DNA of 5,375 nucleotides from Truepera sp. (GTDB lineage Bacteria > Deinococcota > Deinococci > Deinococcales > Trueperaceae). Positions 1 through 4,716 of the stretch are shown here, piece after piece; the stretch's first letter is position 1; the number at the start of each line of letters is the position of its first letter. Under the pieces are notes generated by a model. The model did no database searches and had not been told where the DNA came from. It was given only the letters and a program-made list of their open reading frames with translations. The position numbers and the translations under genes were made by a program. The stretch spans positions 1 to 5,375 of the forward strand of contig JAGXSO010000135.1 of the NCBI GenBank assembly GCA_018333775.1, in the 5' to 3' direction.

Positions 1-151
1 CCTTAACCTTGCCGGTGGTCCGCTCGACCACCAGGAGCCGCCCGTCCAAGGTCCACTCCATATGGGTTGGAGCATGGAGATTCCACGCAAAGGGCCTCAC
101 CTGAACCTGCCGCGTCCGGCTGCCGACCTTGACTTCTTGCACTGCGATCAT
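1..151 (-). CDS. N-terminal fragment of an unidentified protein, possibly a beta-propeller (NHL/sugar-dehydrogenase-like)
   Basis: This minus-strand reading frame opens with an ATG at 151-149 and stays open to the window edge, giving about 50 residues of a longer protein. The start is well supported: an AAAGGAGG ribosome binding site lies 7 bases upstream. The visible protein begins MIAVQEVKVG, has no signal peptide or membrane segment, and includes the stretch HMEWTLDGRLLVVERTTGKV. The 'W-T-x-D-G-R-L-L-V-V-E' pattern resembles a blade of NHL, SMP-30 or PQQ-sugar-dehydrogenase-type propellers, where a short 'x-DG-x-L-x-V-x-E' strand pair recurs. That assignment is an inference from one motif in a fragment, so the function stays open. 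It is transcribed divergently from the small peptide gene at 289 and shares a repeat-rich control region with it. Confidence 0.6.
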   Translation of the reverse strand, partial: MIAVQEVKVGSRTRQVQVRPFAWNLHAPTHMEWTLDGRLLVVERTTGKVK

Positions 152-158
152 GTGGATC

Positions 159-166
159 CCTCCTTT
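159..166 (-). promoter_or_regulatory. Strong ribosome binding site for the partial gene at 151-1
   Basis: On the minus strand the sequence reads AAAGGAGG followed by 7 bases and then ATG. This is a near-perfect complement to the 16S rRNA 3' end at normal spacing. It fixes the start codon at 151 and shows that this gene, unlike the peptide gene and hemA, uses a leadered mRNA. Confidence 0.8.
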
Positions 167-180
167 CGGGACAGGCTCAC

Positions 181-196
181 CCTAGCACGGGCTAGG
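181..196. repeat. Perfect palindrome CCTAGC-N4-GCTAGG in the leader of the minus-strand gene
   Basis: Two perfect 6-base inverted arms flank a 4-base centre (ACGG on the plus strand). The element lies between the predicted transcription start (about 204, minus strand) and the ribosome binding site (166-159) of the gene starting at 151. It could be a dyad operator for a dimeric repressor placed just downstream of the start site, or a short hairpin in the mRNA leader. No U-tract follows on the minus strand, so an intrinsic terminator is unlikely. It abuts the inverted repeat copy GGTTACC at 195-201. Confidence 0.6.
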
Positions 197-268
197 TTAC
201 CAATCCGGCGCTTATTGCGGTAATCTTTTTTAGCTTCAAGGTAACTTTTGGCCCCGCCAGGTAACCTT
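195..268. repeat. Three direct GGTAAy-type repeats at 20-21-bp spacing, plus one inverted copy: probable regulator sites
   Basis: The plus strand carries GGTAATCTT (219-227), GGTAACTTT (240-248) and GGTAACCTT (260-268). Their starts are 21 and 20 bp apart, about two helical turns, so all face the same side of the DNA. A fourth copy lies inverted at 195-201 (GGTTACC; GGTAACC on the minus strand). The third repeat ends exactly 8 bp before the -10 hexamer of the plus-strand promoter (277-282), which lacks a recognisable -35. Repeats 1 and 2 fall in the spacer and next to the -35 of the minus-strand promoter. This arrangement fits an activator, or dual activator and repressor, binding cooperatively. 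SARP-type winged-helix regulators bind same-face direct repeats with the last one about 8 bp from the -10, and the neighbouring regulator is of that general type. The assignment of binder to site is inference. Confidence 0.6.
211..239 (-). promoter_or_regulatory. Predicted sigma-70-type promoter for the minus-strand gene at 151
   Basis: Read on the minus strand there is TTGAAG (239-234, four of six to TTGACA), a 17-base spacer, then AATAAG (216-211, four of six to TATAAT). The predicted start is near 204, which gives a leader of about 50 bases that carries the palindrome at 181-196 and the AAAGGAGG site. Optimal spacing supports the call; both hexamers are imperfect. Confidence 0.45.
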
Positions 269-276
269 CTTCCGGC

Positions 277-291
277 TACTATTAAAGTATG
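277..291 (+). promoter_or_regulatory. Leaderless promoter: -10 TACTAT six bases before ATG 289
   Basis: TACTAT at 277-282 (five of six to TATAAT) is followed by six bases and then ATG at 289-291. The predicted transcription start therefore falls on the A of the ATG, giving a leaderless mRNA of the kind widespread in Deinococcus-Thermus. No Shine-Dalgarno sequence lies upstream. No -35 hexamer is seen; instead the third GGTAACCTT repeat occupies the adjacent position, suggesting dependence on an activator. Confidence 0.55.
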
Positions 292-437
292 CGCAAGGTC
301 TGGTCCTGTTCCTACTGGGGCTGCTGGCTTTGGGCCTCCAGCAAGCCCCAAGCCCCGCCTACGCCTGCAAGAGCCCCGACTACCTGCCCCCCAGCACCCA
401 GCACGGGCTCCACTCTAATCCAGATACTCGGCCCTGA
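289..437 (+). pseudogene. Small secreted-peptide gene, frameshifted (one base short) within its first four codons
   Basis: The leaderless ATG at 289 begins MRKV (ATG CGC AAG GTC), a typical basic signal-peptide start. The hydrophobic core is in another frame, from base 300: LVLFLLGLLALGL, then QQAPSPAYA and a mature tail of 23 residues beginning CKSPDYLPPS and ending SNPDTRP, with stop TGA at 435-437. Adding one base between 292 and 299 would join them into a protein of about 49 residues with a textbook signal peptide and an AYA signal-peptidase I site before Cys. The LVLF frame has no ATG, GTG or TTG of its own between the stop at 231-233 and base 300. Possibilities are a sequencing indel, a real inactivating mutation, or unusual initiation or frameshifting. 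The ATG 289 frame as given reads on as a Trp/Cys/Pro-rich antisense product that looks spurious. The 3' end overlaps the convergent regulator gene by 23 bp. No known family is recognised. Confidence 0.4.
317..349. repeat. 11-bp imperfect hairpin inside the peptide coding segment, downstream of the regulator stop
   Basis: GGGGCTGCTGG (317-327) pairs with CCAGCAAGCCCC (338-349): eleven base pairs with one bulged A and a 10-base loop. Read on the minus strand it lies about 65 bases past the regulator's stop codon (417-415), where a terminator would be expected. No T-tract follows on either strand, so it is at best a weak or non-canonical terminator. It may simply result from repeated leucine codons in the signal-peptide segment. 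Confidence 0.3.
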
Positions 438-1929
438 GCCGCCGCACTCGGGCCAGGGTGGCTGGATAGCGGGCATCGTGGGGCGAGAGGGTTTCCAGCG
501 TGGCTTCCCACAGTTCCAGATCGTCCTCCAGGCGCTGCGCCAGCCCATAAAGCAGGCCCGGGTCTCTGGCCTGCAGTACCCCAGACCTCAGGGCCTCCTC
601 CAGCTCGAAGCGAAGGGCCTCGACCCCGGGGGCCTGGCTCCGGGGCAGGAGGGGGCCTTGGTAGAGTTCCACGGCGCGGTGGAGGTTGCCGCTTTCCAAG
701 GCTTCCCTAAGCTCCAGGAAGTCAGCTTCCAAAGGCGTGAGCAGCCGGTAGGGGCGGGCCCGCACCTCCAGCCCTGCCGCCCGCAGCCGGTGCAGCTCCA
801 CCCTGAGGGCCGGGAGGTTAGCCTCCCCGTAGAGGGCCTGGGCCAGGGCAGTTCCCGGCCAACCTTGGGGCCGGGCCAACAGGAGCACCAGCAGTTCCAG
901 GCCCCGCAAGCGCAGCGCGTGAAAACTCTTCCAGCGCCCCTCCCCCAGAACCTGCAGGTAGGGCCGGGACACCAGCAGGCCGGAGGGTACAAAAAGCGGC
1001 CTGGCCTCACGTCGCAGTTCCTCGGCCAGGGTTTGGTAGGGTTCGGCCAGCGGCTGGCCCAGGAGGGCCGCCAGGTGGGCCTGGGCCCGCAGGGCTTGCA
1101 GCTCATCCTGGTCTGCTAGAAGTAGGGCAGCTTCCTCTAGCAAGGGCTCGGCGGCGGCCTGAGGAAAAAGGTAAAGGCCTTCTGCCAGGCAGAGCAGGCC
1201 ATGGTCTTCGCTGTCTTTCGCCCAGGCCGCTGCACTCTCCAGCAGAAGATGCATTTCGGGCCGCCCTTTCAGGGCCATCACGCCCTCGACCAGAAAACTT
1301 GCAAAGCTTCCTGGGCCACAACTGGGGAGGAGCGCCAACAACACCTCCCCGGCCTGGGCCTGTTCACCCTGCAGAAGGTGGCAAAGCACCAAGGTGTGCC
1401 CCGCCAGTAAGCGCACTCCCCTAGTGGGATGGGGGAGCAGCCGGACCGCCGTCTGTTCGACCTCTTCCAGGACCATCCTGCCGAAGAGAAGCTCCAGGCG
1501 CAGGTGATGGAGCAGCGTCCAGGGGGAAGGGGCTTGAAGCCGCGCTAGCGCAGCGTGGGCCAGGGCCTCCTGGCGGCCCAGCCGCTCTAAGGTCACAGCA
1601 AGGGCCAGGTGGAGTCGGGCCGTAGCCTCTGGCCGTCCGCCGAAGAGGTGCAGAGCTTCCTGCAAAGCGGTGAGGCCCTTCCTGGGAGGCAGGGCCAGGC
1701 CCAAGTGGTAGAGGGTGAGGGAAGTCTGGGCCTGGCGGGCTGCCTCCAGGGTCAGGGTGCGGTAGGTGTCACGGTCACCCCGCCGTGCGGCCACAAAGCC
1801 CTGCAGGGCCAGGCTTTCGGCTTCCTCCTCGAGGTAACCGGGCTCAAAGCCTGAAAGCACCCGCCGGGCCTCTTCCTCCTGCCCTTGATGCAGAAGGTCT
1901 AGGGCCAGAGTGATGGGCTTGGACGGCAT
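415..1929 (-). CDS. TPR-like/winged-helix/BTAD-like transcriptional regulator (SARP-related)
   Basis: This 504-residue protein is predicted to be a cytoplasmic DNA-binding regulator. Residues 1 to about 315 are amphipathic, Leu/Ala-rich helical pairs typical of TPR-like repeats, often used for ligand or protein binding. Residues about 320-397 look like an OmpR/SARP winged helix: a strand, then FHALRLRGLELLVLLLARP, a second helix ending in ALYGE, a probable recognition helix LPALRVELHRLRAAGLEV (372-389) and the wing ARPYRLL. Residues 398-450 (LEADFLELREALESGNLHRA and the following LYQGPLL) match the bacterial transcriptional activator domain. The rest is helical. The start is ATG 1929, with GAGG five bases upstream; the stop is TAG. 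Classical SARPs place the winged helix at the N-terminus, so the order here is reversed. The gene is divergent from hemA and convergent with the peptide gene. Alanine codons are mainly GCC, unlike the GCG-rich hem genes. The specific target and inducer are unknown. Confidence 0.78.
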   Translation of the reverse strand: MPSKPITLALDLLHQGQEEEARRVLSGFEPGYLEEEAESLALQGFVAARRGDRDTYRTLTLEAARQAQTSLTLYHLGLALPPRKGLTALQEALHLFGGRPEATARLHLALAVTLERLGRQEALAHAALARLQAPSPWTLLHHLRLELLFGRMVLEEVEQTAVRLLPHPTRGVRLLAGHTLVLCHLLQGEQAQAGEVLLALLPSCGPGSFASFLVEGVMALKGRPEMHLLLESAAAWAKDSEDHGLLCLAEGLYLFPQAAAEPLLEEAALLLADQDELQALRAQAHLAALLGQPLAEPYQTLAEELRREARPLFVPSGLLVSRPYLQVLGEGRWKSFHALRLRGLELLVLLLARPQGWPGTALAQALYGEANLPALRVELHRLRAAGLEVRARPYRLLTPLEADFLELREALESGNLHRAVELYQGPLLPRSQAPGVEALRFELEEALRSGVLQARDPGLLYGLAQRLEDDLELWEATLETLSPHDARYPATLARVRRLRAEYLD

Positions 1930-1978
1930 GGCAACCTCACTGACCTACTTGAGTCCTGGCGACATGGTTTACCTGGGG

Positions 1979-1996
1979 GTGACACTTCCGTGACAC
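1979..1996. repeat. Tandem heptamer GTGACAC x2 at exact 11-bp period: probable operator between regulator and hemA
   Basis: GTGACAC at 1979-1985 and again at 1990-1996, separated by TTCC. Extended to 11-mers the two copies agree at 9 of 11 positions. Heptamer direct repeats with 11-bp periodicity are the recognised binding pattern of SARP-family regulators, and a SARP-like gene starts 50 bp away. The second copy ends 20 bp upstream of the nearer hemA -10 candidate, rather than the 8 bp seen at classical SARP-activated promoters, so repression, autoregulation or a different geometry is possible. Weaker TGAC/CGAC-containing matches occur at 1940-1946 and 1959-1965. Confidence 0.55.
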
Positions 1997-2016
1997 CTCT
2001 ACCAGACCTTGCCGCC

Positions 2017-2033
2017 TATCATAATTGGTTGTG
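2017..2033 (+). promoter_or_regulatory. hemA promoter with overlapping -10 candidates; probable leaderless start
   Basis: Two overlapping -10-like hexamers occur: TATCAT (2017-2022) and CATAAT (2020-2025), each five of six to TATAAT. The start predicted from them falls between about 2029 and 2032, on or within two bases of GTG 2031. There is no Shine-Dalgarno sequence and no clear -35. The same bases read TATGAT on the minus strand (2022-2017), so a back-to-back promoter for the regulator with a leader of about 80 bases is also possible. Confidence 0.5.
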
Positions 2034-3170
2034 GAACGCCTGGTGCTTATCGGCGTGTCGCACCGCCGAGGCGGTGCGGCGGCCCTCGAGCGGTGGCAGG
2101 CGGCCTTTCCTGGGCGTGCCTCGCTGGGGTTGCCGGATGCGGTGCTCATTAGTACCTGCAACCGCTGGGACGTGGTCGCCAGCCTCCCTGAAGGGTTATC
2201 GCTGACTGAGCTGCGCCGCCGGTTGACGCTGCCGGGGGTCAAGGCACTACCTTACGCCTATCAGGGTGAAGCGGCCATCGAGCAGCTGGCGCGCATCGCC
2301 GCCTCGCTCGATTCGCTTAACCCCGGTGAAGACCAGATCATGAACCAGGTGCGCGAGGCGTTTGCTGCGGCTCAAAGAGACCACGCGGTGGGGCCGCTCA
2401 CGGCCTTTGCCTTTCACACGGCGCTGCGCATTGCCAAACGTATTAGGCGCGAGGTGCCGCTGGCCCCGCTGCACACCTCGCTGTTCAGTTTGGCTAAGCC
2501 GGAGCTGCTGGCGGCCCTCCCGCCGCAGGCCACGGTGGCGATTCTGGGTGCCGGCGAGGTGGGGGCTCTGGTGGTTAGAGCGCTGGCGGCCGAGGCGGTT
2601 AAGCTGCTTATCGTCAACCGGAGCTTGGAGCGGGCGGCGCGTCTGGCGGCGGAGGTCGGTGGGGGCTGTCTGGCGCTGCAAGCGTTTCAGGAGAGTCCGC
2701 CGCGCGTGGAGGGGTTGGTCTGCGCGACGCCGGTCGGGCACCTGGTAGACAGCGCGGTGCTCGATAAGCTCCCGGGATTAAAAATCGTAATCGACCTGGG
2801 CGTGCCGCGCAACGTGGCTCCGGGCGCAGCGGAGCGGCATGGCGTGAGGGTGCTCGATATCGACAGCCTGCAAGCCGCTGGGGCGCGGCGGCGGGCGACC
2901 TTAACCGACCGGCTGGCCCAGGCCGAGCAGCTGGTGCATGAAGAGCTCGAGCAGGCGCTGCTGGAGTGGCTCGAGCGGCAGCTTGGCCCCGCCATTAAAA
3001 AGCTGCGCGACCAATATCTGGCCACTATTGCCGAGTCGCTCCCGCCGGAAGACGCCGCGCGGTTGGCGCACCGGTTCGCCCACATCCCGATCAAAGGCTT
3101 GCGGGCGCTGGCCAGGGCGCACGGCCTCGAAGCAGCCCAGACCTTTCTAAGCGAAGCGGGGCTAACGTGA
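2031..3170 (+). CDS. hemA: Glutamyl-tRNA reductase
   Basis: HemA reduces glutamyl-tRNA(Glu) with NADPH to glutamate-1-semialdehyde, the first committed step of C5-pathway tetrapyrrole synthesis in the cytoplasm. Numbered from GTG 2031 (379 residues): the N-terminal catalytic domain has IGVSHRR at the start and ISTCNRW with the nucleophilic Cys43; the linker region has SLDSLNPGEDQI and QVREAF; the NADPH domain has GAGEVG (173-178), VNRSLERA and IDLGVPRNV; the C-terminal helical dimerisation domain ends with HIPIKGLRAL. It is shorter than E. coli HemA (418). The start at 2031 fits the family N-terminus and the adjacent -10; TTG 2025 in the same frame would add two residues. Oddities: the usual 'HKTAP..RE' N-terminal pattern is degraded, a family-conserved His before the GLDS motif is Gln85, and the usual VLGE is NPGE. 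It overlaps hemC by four bases. Confidence 0.93.
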   Translation: MERLVLIGVSHRRGGAAALERWQAAFPGRASLGLPDAVLISTCNRWDVVASLPEGLSLTELRRRLTLPGVKALPYAYQGEAAIEQLARIAASLDSLNPGEDQIMNQVREAFAAAQRDHAVGPLTAFAFHTALRIAKRIRREVPLAPLHTSLFSLAKPELLAALPPQATVAILGAGEVGALVVRALAAEAVKLLIVNRSLERAARLAAEVGGGCLALQAFQESPPRVEGLVCATPVGHLVDSAVLDKLPGLKIVIDLGVPRNVAPGAAERHGVRVLDIDSLQAAGARRRATLTDRLAQAEQLVHEELEQALLEWLERQLGPAIKKLRDQYLATIAESLPPEDAARLAHRFAHIPIKGLRALARAHGLEAAQTFLSEAGLT

Positions 3171-4036
3171 TCCGGTTGGCTACGCGCGGGAGCGAGCTGG
3201 CCATCAAGCAGGCGACCTGGGTCAAGACACGGCTCGAGCAACTGGGAGAGCAGGTGTCGCTGGTCTTAATCGAGACCCAGGGCGACCGCGAGCAGCAACC
3301 CTTTGCCGCCATGGCGGGGAGCGGCTTCTTTACCAAAGCGGTACAGGAGGCGCTCTTAGAGGGTCGTGCCGATCTGGCGGTACACTCCTACAAAGACCTC
3401 CCCAGCCAGCAGACCCCCGGCCTGGAGGTCGCAGCGGTGCCGGAGCGGGCCGATCCGCGCGAGGTGCTCCTAATCCGCCCCGAGTATCTCGCCGAGGAGC
3501 ACTCCCCCCTGCCGCTCAAGCGCGGCGCCGTGGTGGGCACCAGCGCAATCCGCCGCCAGGCGCAGCTGCGAGTGCTGCGGCCCGATTTGGTCCTTAAAGA
3601 GCTGCGCGGCAACGTGCTGACCCGCATCCAGAAGCTGCGCGACGGCCACTATCACGCCATCGTGCTGGCTGCGGCAGGCTTGCAGCGCCTGGCGCTCGAG
3701 CCGCCGGAGCTGGCGCTGGTGGTGCTTGCGCCCGAGGTGCTAATACCGGCCCCGGCGCAAGGGGCGTTAGCGCTCGAGATCCGCCGGGAAGATGAGGCGT
3801 TAGCGGCGCTGCTAACGGAGCTGCACGACGCGCGCGGCTATCCCGCCATCGCCGCCGAGCGCGGTCTGATGGCAGCCATGCAGGCGGGCTGTCAACTGGC
3901 GCTGGGAGCGCACGCGCAGCGCGTGGAGGGCGAGCTTGAGCTGCTCGCCTGGTTTGAAGGGCGGCGCGTGGCGGTGCGGCACTCTACTGCCGAAGGGGCC
4001 GCCTACCTGGCGCATGACGCCTTGGTGGAGCGATGA
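3167..4036 (+). CDS. hemC: Porphobilinogen deaminase (hydroxymethylbilane synthase)
   Basis: HemC joins four porphobilinogen units into hydroxymethylbilane on a covalent dipyrromethane cofactor. The 289-residue protein has the full set of family motifs: RLATRGSELAIKQA at the N-terminus, HSYKDLP (73-79) with the catalytic Asp77, GTSAIRR with substrate-binding Arg129-Arg130, LRGNVLTR with Arg147 and Arg153, PAPAQGALALEIR, and AGCQLALGAHA with the cofactor-attaching Cys242. The length is slightly below the usual 300-315 residues; no domain appears missing. The start is GTG, overlapping the hemA stop in GTGA (3167-3170), which implies translational coupling; there is only a weak G-rich stretch upstream as a ribosome binding site. 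The stop overlaps the hemD start in ATGA. Confidence 0.96.
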   Translation: MIRLATRGSELAIKQATWVKTRLEQLGEQVSLVLIETQGDREQQPFAAMAGSGFFTKAVQEALLEGRADLAVHSYKDLPSQQTPGLEVAAVPERADPREVLLIRPEYLAEEHSPLPLKRGAVVGTSAIRRQAQLRVLRPDLVLKELRGNVLTRIQKLRDGHYHAIVLAAAGLQRLALEPPELALVVLAPEVLIPAPAQGALALEIRREDEALAALLTELHDARGYPAIAAERGLMAAMQAGCQLALGAHAQRVEGELELLAWFEGRRVAVRHSTAEGAAYLAHDALVER

Positions 4037-4716
4037 AGGTCGTGCTGACCCAGTCGGTGGGGCGGTTGGTGGGGCTTGAACAGGCGCTCACAGCGCGCGG
4101 TTACGAAGTCGTCCGGAGCCCGCTGATCCGCACCGAACCGCTGCTGAGCGCGGCAGTGAGAGAGCGGGCGGCCGCCTTGTTGGCCTGCCCCTGGCTGCTC
4201 TTTACCAGCCCGGCCGGGGTCGAGGCGTGGCGGGCGCTGGCGTTGCCGCTGCACGGAGCGATGCCGCGCCTGGGTGCGGTTGGTGCCAAGACTGCCAAGG
4301 TTATCGAAGGCTATGGCGGCGAAGTCAAACTCATCGGCCAACCGGCTACCGCCGAGGGGCTAGCTGAAGCGTTCCTAGAGAGTCCGTTGGCTGCCGCGCC
4401 GGTGGGCTTGCCGCGGGGCGACCGGGCGCTGCCGACGCTTCCGGTACTATTGGAGAAGATGGGCTTTGCGGTGCGCCCGGTAGTCGTCTACCGCACGCGG
4501 CTGCTGCCGTGGGCGGCGAGCGAAGTGCAGGCGGTGATCCTGGCCAGCCCTTCGGCGGTCGAAGCGCTACCCGAGGAGGTCGGCGTCAGCGCCACCCTCA
4601 TAGCCATCGGCCCCAGCACCGGCGCAGCGATCCGCGAGCTAGGCTGGCCGTACGTACAGGCGGCGCGGCCCGAGGTGACGGCAGTGTTAGCAGCCTTGGA
4701 GGGTGTTCATGGTTAA
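4033..4716 (+). CDS. hemD: Uroporphyrinogen-III synthase
   Basis: HemD cyclises hydroxymethylbilane with inversion of ring D, giving uroporphyrinogen III, the branch point to haem, sirohaem and corrinoids. The family is poorly conserved in sequence, but the 227-residue product has the recurring signatures: LTQSVGR near the N-terminus, LFTSPAGV (56-63), GAVGAKTA (81-88), a TAEGL motif at 106-110, PRGDRALPTLP (127-137), a VVVY segment (150-153), ASPSAVEAL (171-179) and AIGPSTGAA (191-199). These fit the two-lobed fold in which residues from both lobes line the cleft. Position directly after hemC strongly supports the call. It starts in an ATGA overlap with the hemC stop and ends overlapping the hemB start by eight bases. 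It is somewhat shorter than the common 240-260 residues. Confidence 0.93.
   Translation: MKVVLTQSVGRLVGLEQALTARGYEVVRSPLIRTEPLLSAAVRERAAALLACPWLLFTSPAGVEAWRALALPLHGAMPRLGAVGAKTAKVIEGYGGEVKLIGQPATAEGLAEAFLESPLAAAPVGLPRGDRALPTLPVLLEKMGFAVRPVVVYRTRLLPWAASEVQAVILASPSAVEALPEEVGVSATLIAIGPSTGAAIRELGWPYVQAARPEVTAVLAALEGVHG
4698..4703 (+). promoter_or_regulatory. Ribosome binding site for hemB inside the hemD 3' end
   Basis: GGAGGG lies five bases upstream of ATG 4709 and within the last codons of hemD. It is the clearest Shine-Dalgarno sequence in the hem cluster and fixes the hemB start, suggesting hemB gets independent initiation besides coupling to hemD. Confidence 0.75.

Noticed and set aside
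148..351. A 67-residue minus-strand open frame ending in an ATGA overlap with the gene at 151
   Set aside because: It runs through the promoter, the repeats and the ribosome binding site of the downstream gene, has no ribosome binding site of its own and no family resemblance. The overlap appears coincidental.
588..1106. A 172-residue minus-strand frame rich in Cys, Trp and Pro within the regulator
   Set aside because: It is the out-of-frame shadow of the regulator coding sequence on the same strand.
289..1119. A 276-residue plus-strand open frame from the leaderless ATG
   Set aside because: After the first few codons it is Trp/Cys/Pro/Gln-rich, and beyond 415 it is antisense to the well-supported regulator; GC-rich antisense frames stay open by chance. 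Only the start site is considered real.
1833..1839. A further GGTAACC inside the regulator coding region, and GGTTTACC at 1966-1973
   Set aside because: Isolated matches without the 20-21-bp spacing or promoter context; treated as chance.
2247..2741. Long minus-strand open frames opposite hemA (also 2687-3241)
   Set aside because: Antisense shadows of hemA: Arg/Ser/Ala-rich, no ribosome binding sites, no recognisable motifs.
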